A DNA stretch of 23,675 nt from UBA8518 sp041659585 (lineage in GTDB: Bacteria > Patescibacteriota > Minisyncoccia > Moranbacterales > UBA2206), in contig JBAZXY010000005.1 of NCBI GenBank assembly GCA_041659585.1, positions 1-23,675 of the forward strand, read 5' to 3'. Below, piece after piece: positions 1-6,066 of the stretch. Every line of letters begins with the position of its first letter. Within the stretch, counting starts at the first letter, position 1. The notes below the pieces were generated by a model. That model did no database searches. It was not told the DNA's origin and saw only the letters and a list, made by a program, of their open reading frames with translations. The position numbers and the translations under genes were made by a program.

Positions 1-2
1 AT

Positions 3-515
3 AGAATTGCAGTTTTGGCTGGTGACGGGATTGGTCCGGAAGTTATGATTGAGGCATTGAAAGTTTTGGATGTAGTTCGGGATAAGTTCGGGATGGATTT
101 CATTTTTGAGGCAGCAGATGTTGGAGGGATTGCTATTGATAATCATGGTGAAGCCCTGCCGTTATCGACCCTTGCTTTATGTGAAAACAGTGATGCTATT
201 CTTTTCGGTTCCGTAGGTGGACCAAGATGGGAGTCTCTTCCTCCTGCGCAACAGCCGGAGCGGGCAGCACTTTTGCCATTACGCAAACATTTTGATTTGT
301 TTTGCAACATTCGTCCGGCCAAAATTTTCCCAGCTCTCGTGGCTGCATGTCCTTTGCGACCGGATAATGAATCACCGCCACTTTCTTGTAGATTTATAAT
401 TTTGTTTCTTGAAGCAATTAATCTTTGCGGGTCGATTGACGGTATTCAAGAAAGTGGCATTTTTTTCAAAAGGAGGCTGCATGAAGAAAAAAAGAAGGAT
501 TGTAAATTGGAGTGA
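3..515 (+). pseudogene. leuB: 3-isopropylmalate dehydrogenase, N-terminal fragment (3'-truncated, 5' end off window)
   Basis: The frame opens at the window edge with IAVLAGDGIGPEV, the N-terminal nucleotide-binding strand and loop of 3-isopropylmalate dehydrogenase, so the true start probably lies only a few codons upstream. It continues with ILFGSVGGPRWE, LRKHFDLFCNIRPAKIFPAL and CPLRPD, all in family order. Homology stops at the Asp codon at 363-365; the next 50 codons, to the stop at 513-515, resemble no part of LeuB and run into the following gene. An intact enzyme has about 350-360 residues, so roughly the last two thirds are missing: the substrate-binding Arg set beyond this point, the catalytic Tyr and Lys, and the metal-binding Asp residues. 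No later piece of leuB appears downstream in any frame, so this is a truncation with replacement rather than a simple frameshift. It should be inactive in leucine biosynthesis. Confidence 0.8.
377..458 (+). promoter_or_regulatory. Inverted repeat with two competing stems, followed by a T-run, upstream of the CHC2 gene
   Basis: GCCACTTTCTTG at 377-388 is a perfect 12-base reverse complement of CAAGAAAGTGGC at 447-458. A second segment, TTTCTTGAA at 405-413, is a perfect 9-base complement of 445-453, so the two left arms compete for the same right arm. A run of seven T follows at 460-466, then the AGGAGG ribosome site of the next gene. This could be a terminator/attenuator-like switch, or the scarred ends of a small inserted element at the leuB breakpoint. 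The pairing is visible; the function is inferred. Confidence 0.4.
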
Positions 516-819
516 AGTAGAGGAGGAAATAAAAAACCACATAATTTATGAATTGCGTTTTCTCTTTCCTGAAATAAAAACTCTAAAAAGGAGATCAAGA
601 CATTCTTATAGTTCTCCAAGGATGTTATGTCCTTTCCATCAAGAAAAAACACCATCATTTTCTTGTTGTAGGCATTATGGACTCTTCAATTGTCTCGGTT
701 GCGGAGAGAGTGGCAGCATTATTGATTATTATGTGCACCGCAAAGAAGTGGACTATCATCAGGCAGTAGTAGAATTGGCCAGAATTTTCAAGATAAAAAT
801 TTGTTGGTCTAATGTCTGA
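481..819 (+). CDS. Stand-alone CHC2 zinc-finger protein (DnaG-type primase zinc-binding domain)
   Basis: The start is fixed by AGGAGG at 471-476, four bases before ATG 481, giving 112 residues. Residues 50-105 match the CHC2 zinc-binding domain at the N terminus of DnaG primases: CPFH with Cys50 and His53, EKTPSFS just after, CLGCG with Cys71 and Cys74, then the SIIDYY...AVVELARIF helix region. In DnaG this zinc module recognises template DNA and is followed by a Toprim catalytic core; here the protein ends directly after it, so it cannot make primers alone. The N-terminal 45 residues are basic and unassigned. Stand-alone CHC2 proteins are often linked to phage or plasmid DNA, and its position between a broken leuB and a palindromic repeat fits an acquired gene. 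The zinc fold is clear; the role (DNA binding, regulator or remnant) is unknown. Confidence 0.75.
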   Translation: MKKKRRIVNWSEVEEEIKNHIIYELRFLFPEIKTLKRRSRHSYSSPRMLCPFHQEKTPSFSCCRHYGLFNCLGCGESGSIIDYYVHRKEVDYHQAVVELARIFKIKICWSNV

Positions 820-870
820 AAAGCCGAGTATATGCAAAACATTGCAAGATAACTCGGCTTTTATTTTTAT
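819..870 (+). terminator. Rho-independent terminator of the CHC2 gene
   Basis: AAAAGCCGAGT at 819-829 pairs perfectly with ACTCGGCTTTT at 852-862 across a 22-nt loop, followed by a T-rich tail (ATTTTTAT). The hairpin begins on the last base of the CHC2 stop codon. Confidence 0.85.
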
Positions 871-916
871 CTATGGAAAGAAATTTGATTATTGATGCGG
901 TTGTATATTTTGAAAT

Positions 917-957
917 AAAAAAACCGGATCCTCAGAGTATTTTCTGTGGGATCCGGA
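917..957 (-). terminator. Rho-independent terminator for the minus-strand YkuD/hypothetical operon
   Basis: CCGGATCC at 924-931 pairs with GGATCCGG at 949-956. Seven A at 917-923 on the plus strand become a T7 tail on the minus strand, so it terminates leftward transcription. It lies beyond the palindromic repeat at 959-1121, so transcripts of the 1128-2359 genes must run through that repeat to reach it. Confidence 0.75.
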
Positions 958-958
958 C

Positions 959-1121
959 TAGAGCCTGTTCATAATCTCCGTATTCTGCTGCGAAATTGAA
1001 ATGCCGGCTGCAAATTGTTCAAAACTCGTCGAAATATCTAGATATTCCTCCTCATTTTTTACAATTTTCGCTCGGAATTTCAATCTCTTGCGACGAAAGA
1101 GAAATCATGGACAGGCTCTTA
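959..1121. mobile_element. MITE-like long imperfect palindrome
   Basis: The ends AGAGCCTGTTCATAATCT (960-977) and, reverse-complemented from the right, AGAGCCTGTCCATGATTT form terminal inverted repeats with few mismatches. The similarity continues inward (GAAATTGAAATGCC against GAGATTGAAATTCC, then AAATTGT on both arms). The centre is a perfect 14-bp palindrome, AATATCTAGATATT at 1033-1046, which is also the midpoint of the whole element. The transcript of either strand could fold into one long hairpin. No plausible protein is encoded. A clean target-site duplication is not obvious; the flanks show only TA-like bases. It sits between a minus-strand gene and that gene's terminator, as expected for an insertion into a non-coding tail. 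Whether copies exist elsewhere in the genome cannot be seen here. Confidence 0.75.
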
Positions 1122-1127
1122 GAGCAA

Positions 1128-1685
1128 TCATGCTCCGCTACTTGCCACAAGTGTGACGGCAGAAGAAGATGGAGAAGATTTTTTTCTAAAACCAGGCTCT
1201 TTGGATTTTTCATCCACTTCATTTTCTTGAATAAATTTATTCACACCATAGACTAGCTCATGTAGGGTATGAATAATCATCTCCTCGTCATCCTCTTGAA
1301 TGCTTTTTGCTATGATTTTGATATTGCTATCAAAATCGTCCATGGGAAAATTCTCATAGGCGGAAAGTGGTGGTCGCATTTTTTTTAAAGTTAGCAACAC
1401 CTCCTTTTTTTCATAATCCAAAATAGCTAACGCACTTTCCTTGTCTTTGCTGTGAGTCAAACTAGTTAACTTGAAAGCCAGTGATAGGGCATTGGCACTA
1501 GAAATCAAGTGGCCAGCTTGAGTTTTGATGAGGATTTCATCCAAAGTTACAGCAAGATCAGCCATCTCCGTAAGCGCCGCCTCGTTCTTTGTGATAACTG
1601 CCCGCAGATTAGTTTCATGGACAATTGTGCGGAATCCAAGGAATAAGGATATTGTCACTAATAAAACTATAATTGTCTTCATCAT
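1128..1685 (-). CDS. Hypothetical membrane-anchored, helical extracytoplasmic protein
   Basis: I do not recognise this family. The start chosen is the ATGATG at 1685, because AAGGAG at 1692-1697 lies six bases upstream; a start nine codons earlier would leave that site inside the coding region. The 185-residue product begins MMKTIIVLLVTISLFLGFR, an uncleaved anchor or signal segment. A mostly helical soluble region rich in Glu, Lys and Leu follows (about 25-160), then a Ser-rich tail. It has no cysteines, so it is not a lipoprotein. It follows the L,D-transpeptidase gene by 50 bp on the same strand and probably shares its promoter, which suggests an envelope role, but no catalytic motif is visible. 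The stop lies only seven bases from the palindromic repeat, so the extreme C terminus may have been altered by that insertion. Confidence 0.7.
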   Translation of the reverse strand: MMKTIIVLLVTISLFLGFRTIVHETNLRAVITKNEAALTEMADLAVTLDEILIKTQAGHLISSANALSLAFKLTSLTHSKDKESALAILDYEKKEVLLTLKKMRPPLSAYENFPMDDFDSNIKIIAKSIQEDDEEMIIHTLHELVYGVNKFIQENEVDEKSKEPGFRKKSSPSSSAVTLVASSGA

Positions 1686-1735
1686 ACCTAGCTCCTTTTT
1701 GAAGTTATTCAAAATTAAAAGAATATCCCTTGGGT

Positions 1736-2359
1736 TCAGTGGATAATGACTGGGTCACCGCGGTGTGACCAGGTAAAGAGTTTTTTCGCATCAGACATCA
1801 AAAGCCGGATGCAGCCATGCGAGGCTGGTTTTCCAGGCAGAGCTTGTTGATGGATAAATATGCCATCTTCAGAAATCTGCAGCGCATATGGCATTGGAGC
1901 GCCATCAAATTTTTTTGAAAAATAACTCCGCATTTTCTGGATAACTCTAAAATTTCCCTTAGGAGTGTTATAGTGTTTTCCGGCAGAAGAAATCGGTCCC
2001 CAAAATTGCAACTGTCCTTTTTCGTAGGCTCCAAAGTATTGGGTATCAAGAAAGACATGAATTGTTCGGGGTGGCTCCTTTTCGGTAGGCATCTCTGATG
2101 GTACAGGGCAGAATATCGGAATATTGTCATGATCAGTGGGAATAAGAATGTTTTTCCCCGGTGTTAGGTGCTGTGCATCAATTTGGTTGACGCGCATGAT
2201 GATATCCCAGGATTTCTCTGGTGCAATATTCTTTAGATTATCTCCTTTTTTCAGCGTATAAGAAGAAAAGCCATCGGGAATTTCCGTAGCAAAGCTCATG
2301 GGGACCAGAATAAACATCAGTATTAATTCTTGGATAAAGAATAAGGCGCTTTTTTTCAT
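1736..2359 (-). CDS. LysM-YkuD L,D-transpeptidase
   Basis: The 207-residue protein has an N-terminal signal segment (residues 1-24, a KK start, a hydrophobic core, then FAT). A LysM peptidoglycan-binding domain follows (about 33-75: YTLKKGDNLKNIA ... LTPGKNILIP), then a YkuD catalytic domain (about 98-206). The YkuD signature is intact: His170 in GIFIHQ and SHGCIRL at 180-186, with Cys183 as the nucleophile and Arg185 conserved. Enzymes of this family form 3-3 (or protein-to-peptidoglycan) cross-links outside the membrane using tetrapeptide stems. The start is supported by AAGGAGGGAG at 2361-2370, three bases upstream. A consensus promoter at 2424-2452 precedes it. The gene heads a two-gene minus-strand unit with the hypothetical protein at 1128 and is one of three cell-wall enzyme genes within 4.1 kb. 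Confidence 0.92.
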   Translation of the reverse strand: MKKSALFFIQELILMFILVPMSFATEIPDGFSSYTLKKGDNLKNIAPEKSWDIIMRVNQIDAQHLTPGKNILIPTDHDNIPIFCPVPSEMPTEKEPPRTIHVFLDTQYFGAYEKGQLQFWGPISSAGKHYNTPKGNFRVIQKMRSYFSKKFDGAPMPYALQISEDGIFIHQQALPGKPASHGCIRLLMSDAKKLFTWSHRGDPVIIH

Positions 2360-2423
2360 GCTCCCTCCTTTGGGATTAGATTATTTTTTTGAATGACTGG
2401 TTGTTAAAAAACGAATCCTAGGT

Positions 2424-2452
2424 AGTATATGGAAAATTTATCGGATTGTCAA
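2424..2452 (-). promoter_or_regulatory. Sigma70-type promoter for the L,D-transpeptidase operon
   Basis: On the minus strand, TTGACA (2447-2452) and TATACT (2424-2429) are separated by 17 bp. The predicted start is near 2418, giving a leader of about 58 nt that contains the AAGGAGGGAG site. Confidence 0.8.
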
Positions 2453-2466
2453 AAAATAATTTAATG

Positions 2467-2520
2467 GCGGGGTAGCAGGGAAAAACAGCCCGCTCCAATT
2501 GAGGTGATTGAGCTTTTTTT
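2467..2520 (+). terminator. Terminator-like structured element with no obvious upstream gene
   Basis: GCTC-c-AAT (2492-2499) pairs with ATT-GAGC (2507-2513) around a 7-nt loop and is followed by seven T. A second stem, GCGGG (2467-2471) with CCCGC (2489-2493), overlaps the first by two bases, so the two are mutually exclusive. No plus-strand gene precedes it. It could end a short untranslated RNA or block antisense transcription. This lies in the 2360-2798 gap, which otherwise holds the two promoters and the 5' hairpin listed separately. Confidence 0.4.
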
Positions 2521-2603
2521 GTTTTAGCGGAGCCTGGATTTAGAAAGGTTTTTTAATATAAAAAAAGAGACCGGAAAATTGAAATTTTAACCTCAGACAT
2601 GAC

Positions 2604-2632
2604 TTGACTGGATTTACAAGTGCTTGTATAAT
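2604..2632 (+). promoter_or_regulatory. Sigma70-type promoter for the lytic transglycosylase gene
   Basis: TTGACT (2604-2609), a 17-bp spacer and a perfect TATAAT (2627-2632). The transcript should begin near 2639, leaving a leader of well over 100 nt before the coding region. Confidence 0.85.
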
Positions 2633-2640
2633 GGATAGCA

Positions 2641-2681
2641 CTGTGCAAAAAATATTTTTTTAAAAGAATATTTTTACACAG
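2641..2681 (+). promoter_or_regulatory. 5'-terminal mRNA hairpin in the lytic transglycosylase leader
   Basis: CTGTG (2641-2645) pairs with CACAG (2677-2681), and the A-rich/T-rich inner arms (AAAAATATT against AATATTTTT) extend the stem with one bulge and a mismatch. It starts within about two bases of the predicted transcript 5' end, a position typical of stabilising 5' stem-loops. It is not followed by a T-run on this strand, so it is not a clear terminator. Confidence 0.5.
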
Positions 2682-2798
2682 AAAAAGTACAATTAAATAG
2701 TCCTAGATATTTTATTTCTAATGGAAATAAACTAAATAGAGAGGACGTATCTAATTTTTTAAAGTAAACATATTCGTACACACAAAAAAAGCACTCAG

Positions 2799-3680
2799 TT
2801 GGTCCAATTAATTTCTTTGATTGTCTTTGTAGCTCTGACACCAAGTTTATTGGTATATGCCAGTGCTCCTGGTGATAATCAAGCACGACCAGAAATTAAT
2901 CAAATCGATCAAGTTAAAAATAAACTAACGCAGATAATCGAAAATGTAGCAAAAAAAGTGAATAAGGTGGATGCACCTTTTTCGGGGAATAGTGCGCCGG
3001 TGGTTATTCCTGCTCAAGTGGAAAATAATAAAACTAGCCCAGAAAAAAAACAATCATCTGCAGAAAAAAAACAAAATAAAGTTCCAAAGGAAATTGTGGA
3101 TATGAAAGAAGTAGAAAAGCAAGCGGAGTTTGCCAGTCAAGTTACGGGCGTGCGCAAAGAATTTCTGATGGGCATGCTGGTGGTGGAGTCAGATTTGGGA
3201 AAAAATACTGGCAAATGCACCTATCAAGAAGTCAAGGCTGGAGCTGAAAAAGCTCATGAAAAAGGGTTGTTGAGCAAACGGGCGTGGCAGACTTTTCAAG
3301 AACGTAAGAAGATTATTGGTGATATAGCAGATAATCTGGGATATGATGCGGAGCAGTTGAGGGTTTCTTGTAATCCAGACTATGCCGGAACGGGGGGTGC
3401 TATGGGCATTCCGCAGTTTATGCCAGACACTTGGATGGAATATAAAGACAGGATATCCTCTATCGTAGGAACGAGCGATCCTGATCCTTGGAATGTGCGT
3501 GATGGTGTGCTGGCTATGGCACTCAAAGTATCTGATGTGCCGGGAGTGACTGATCATAATGTATGGGCAGAAAGAGCAGCCTCTAAATTATATCTATCCG
3601 GGACAACCTCAGTCAGTTATGATTGGTATGCATCACAGATTCAATATTGGGCACGTAATTATGGTCAATTAATCGGGTAG
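2799..3680 (+). CDS. MltB-like lytic transglycosylase (SLT_2 / GH103-type), exported
   Basis: From the TTG at 2799 the product is 293 residues. Residues 2-23 (VQLISLIVFVALTPSLLVY, then ASA) are a signal sequence. A Lys/Glu/Gln-rich linker containing repeated EKKQ follows (about 75-95). The catalytic domain spans about 105-290: TGVRKEFLMGMLVVESDLG places the expected acid at Glu130, and GAMGIPQFMPDTW (200-212) with DPDPWNVRDG (227-236) matches MltB-type enzymes. Two cysteines (140, 191) could form a disulfide. Such enzymes cleave the MurNAc-GlcNAc bond outside the cell, forming anhydroMurNAc. The start is doubtful: there is no ribosome site before the TTG, and the open frame continues upstream to 2763, encoding HIRTHKKSTQ, exactly the basic n-region a signal peptide should have. 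An ATT start at 2772 is possible; no ATG or GTG exists in that extension. Confidence 0.88.
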   Translation: MVQLISLIVFVALTPSLLVYASAPGDNQARPEINQIDQVKNKLTQIIENVAKKVNKVDAPFSGNSAPVVIPAQVENNKTSPEKKQSSAEKKQNKVPKEIVDMKEVEKQAEFASQVTGVRKEFLMGMLVVESDLGKNTGKCTYQEVKAGAEKAHEKGLLSKRAWQTFQERKKIIGDIADNLGYDAEQLRVSCNPDYAGTGGAMGIPQFMPDTWMEYKDRISSIVGTSDPDPWNVRDGVLAMALKVSDVPGVTDHNVWAERAASKLYLSGTTSVSYDWYASQIQYWARNYGQLIG

Positions 3681-3690
3681 ATTGTATATA

Positions 3691-3730
3691 AAAAAATAAT
3701 CACGTTGCTCATATGCGACGTGATTTTTTT
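3691..3730. terminator. Bidirectional terminator between convergent lytic transglycosylase and PBP genes
   Basis: ATCACGTTGC (3699-3708) pairs with GCGACGTGAT (3715-3724, one G-T pair) around TCATAT. An A-run lies on the left and a T-run on the right, so both transcripts end here. Confidence 0.9.
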
Positions 3731-3733
3731 AAT

Positions 3734-5824
3734 TTAGAAGACAGGTATCTTGGCGTTATCAGTGGTGATTTCGCTGCCATCCGTATTGCTGGAGACCATT
3801 TCAATTCTAGTAGTGACTTTATCTGCTTTTAGTGACTTAGCTTTTTCTTCTGAAATTTTTTTATTACTACTTTTGCGGTAGTAAGTGATTTTATACTCCG
3901 GCTTAGCCGTAATCTCGGGTAATGGTTGGTTATTGTTTTTTTCGTAAGCTAGAAAAGTTTCATTAGGGTAACTGGGGAGGACTTGGGACATAAATTTATT
4001 CCATATAGGCGCAGCCACGAATGAGCCATCGGCACCAGCTCGCATCGGACGACTATCATTATTGCCAGCCCAAACTCCTACGGCTATGTTGGGAGTGAAG
4101 CCAACTGTCCAAGCGTCGCGAAATTCCTGTGTGGTACCGGTTTTGGCAGCCACTGTTCGCCCGGGAATAAATAATTTGTTATTGGGCCCAAAGATGGGTG
4201 TGCGGGATTTGTTGTCGGAAAGAATAGAATTTATTTTACGAGCCACTTGTGGATTAAGTACTGGTAGATTGGGGGATTTATTTTCCTGGACGATTTCTTG
4301 TTTGCTGTTTATAATTTTTAGAATCGGATCGATGGGATTCCTCTTGCCATCATTAGCAAATACTGAAAAGCCGGAAGTTTCATCCAGGAGAGTTACTTCA
4401 CCACCACCAATTACGAGAGACAATCCATAGCGGTTACGATCATTGAGGGTGGTAATGCCTAGGCGATGAGCAATTTCTAAAGCATCATCAATACCAACTT
4501 CACGTAGAGTTTTTATCGCTGGAACATTGAGTGACATAGAGAGAGCTTGGCGCATAGATATGACGCCGTGAAACTTTCCATCATAGTTGCGCGGCACATA
4601 ATTTTTTCCTCCACCGTCTGGTCCAAAATTTGTTTGGGCGTCAAGCACCAGAGTTTCAGGTTGAAACCCTTTCTCAAAAGCTTTCGCATATACAAACGGT
4701 TTGAAGGAGGAGCCCGGTTGGCGTGGACTGGTGGTGACATTGACTTGGCCGTCAATGGTTTGGTCGAAATAATTCTTACTGCCCACCATCGTGAGAATTT
4801 GGCCATTTCGGGGATCGATAGCCACTAGTGCCGCATTAGTGGCGCCATAACGTTTTAGATTATAGGCAGAGCTTTCTGCAATAATTTGTTCCGCTAATTT
4901 TTGCTTATCATAATCTAGCGAGGTGTAAATTTTAAATCCACCCTCCTCAATCTCACGTTGACCATATTTTTTTTCAAGTTGATTAAGGACATAGAAAACA
5001 AAATGAGGCGCTTCGATAGTCTGTTCAAGTGGAATTACTTTTCCAAGTGTGTCTTCTCGCAGGGCTGCAATTATCGTTGGAGTATCTTCTAGTCGCTTAT
5101 CAGCTAATTTTTTTAAAACTTCTTTTTGTCTTCGGATGAGTTCAGCCGTATGGTTGCCATATGGGGAGTAGTATGTAGGAGCTTTGGTCATGGAGGCTAG
5201 CATAGCGGCTTCATCAAGGGTGAGTTGGGATGCTTTTTTGCCGAAATAGGTTTCAGCAGCAGCTTCAATACCATAAGCATTAGAGCCATAAGGGACTTCA
5301 TTGAGATAAGCATCTAGAATTTCTTCTTTAGTATATCTTTTCTCAATCTTAATAGCATAAATAGCTTCCATAAACTTTCTTTTAAAGGTTTTGTCTCGGC
5401 TTAGGAAGGCATTTCTAGCGAGTTGTTGGGTGATGGTGGAACCTCCTTGGGCAATGCCGCCTTGCTCAAAATTAACCTTGATTGCTCGAATAATAGCCAT
5501 GGGGTCAATGCCATGGTGTTGGTAAAAGGAGCCATCTTCGGTGGCAACTGTGGCTACGCGCACAATATTGGGGATTTCTTCATGGGTGATGGTTTTTCTA
5601 TTTTCCTCCCCATGCACTTCGTAAAGGAGATGTGTTCCGGTGCGATCGTAGAGGGTGGTTGTTTGGGCAATATGTCGTGTATAGAGGGTGGTACCTAAGG
5701 GAGTTTTGGCGAAGATGTACATAAAAACCGCCACGCCAAGAACGGCGCATATAATGCTGACATAGAGGGTGATCAATACGGTTTCTTTGATTAATAATTT
5801 TAGGACGGATTTATAATTTCTCAT
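3734..5824 (-). CDS. Class A penicillin-binding protein (bifunctional glycosyltransferase/transpeptidase)
   Basis: The 696-residue PBP1A-type enzyme polymerises lipid II into glycan strands and cross-links them by 4-3 transpeptidation outside the membrane. A single membrane segment lies at about 15-39. The GT51 domain (about 65-240) shows EDGSFYQHHG with catalytic Glu96, GGSTITQQLARN (127-138), KRKFMEA with Glu153, and YLNEVPYG. The transpeptidase domain (about 325-615) has SSFK (372-375, nucleophile Ser372), SLN (431-433) and KTGTT (561-565), so all three active-site motifs are intact. After about 620 comes a charged, low-complexity tail without PASTA repeats. The length is ordinary for the family in small genomes. 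The ATG at 5824 has only a weak AAGAAG upstream. It converges on the lytic transglycosylase, and no strong promoter was recognised in 5825-5945. Confidence 0.95.
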   Translation of the reverse strand: MRNYKSVLKLLIKETVLITLYVSIICAVLGVAVFMYIFAKTPLGTTLYTRHIAQTTTLYDRTGTHLLYEVHGEENRKTITHEEIPNIVRVATVATEDGSFYQHHGIDPMAIIRAIKVNFEQGGIAQGGSTITQQLARNAFLSRDKTFKRKFMEAIYAIKIEKRYTKEEILDAYLNEVPYGSNAYGIEAAAETYFGKKASQLTLDEAAMLASMTKAPTYYSPYGNHTAELIRRQKEVLKKLADKRLEDTPTIIAALREDTLGKVIPLEQTIEAPHFVFYVLNQLEKKYGQREIEEGGFKIYTSLDYDKQKLAEQIIAESSAYNLKRYGATNAALVAIDPRNGQILTMVGSKNYFDQTIDGQVNVTTSPRQPGSSFKPFVYAKAFEKGFQPETLVLDAQTNFGPDGGGKNYVPRNYDGKFHGVISMRQALSMSLNVPAIKTLREVGIDDALEIAHRLGITTLNDRNRYGLSLVIGGGEVTLLDETSGFSVFANDGKRNPIDPILKIINSKQEIVQENKSPNLPVLNPQVARKINSILSDNKSRTPIFGPNNKLFIPGRTVAAKTGTTQEFRDAWTVGFTPNIAVGVWAGNNDSRPMRAGADGSFVAAPIWNKFMSQVLPSYPNETFLAYEKNNNQPLPEITAKPEYKITYYRKSSNKKISEEKAKSLKADKVTTRIEMVSSNTDGSEITTDNAKIPVF

Positions 5825-5947
5825 ATAATTGCTTCTTATAGGTTACTACTGTTATTTGCAGGAATTATTCTTATTTTCTCTGGGATAATAGGGATGACTA
5901 AGGAATAGGACTGGAAAAGGCTATGAATGATAAGATTATCCTAGTAT

Positions 5948-5976
5948 AAAAAAACACCTAAAATAAGGTGTTTTGT
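5948..5976 (-). terminator. Rho-independent terminator downstream of recR
   Basis: AAAACACCT (5951-5959) pairs perfectly with AGGTGTTTT (5966-5974) around a 6-nt loop. The A-run at 5948-5954 gives a T7 tail on the minus strand, after the recR stop at 6067. The 5825-5947 stretch before the PBP start holds nothing further that I can support. Confidence 0.8.
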
Positions 5977-6066
5977 GTATCTGTGACTTGTTGAATGCTC
6001 GTTGAATAATTTATGAAAAATAATGTAAAATTAATTTAGTCCCTAGAAAGCTTAGTTAAAGAAGGT

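Noticed and set aside
996..1256. Plus-strand open frame across the palindromic repeat
   Set aside because: It runs through the inverted-repeat element and antisense to the minus-strand hypothetical gene; it has no ribosome site or domain.
481..2359. Recoded TGA (Gracilibacteria/SR1 code)
   Set aside because: TGA ends the CHC2, hypothetical and YkuD frames at sensible points, two of them just before terminators or the next gene, so it acts as a stop.
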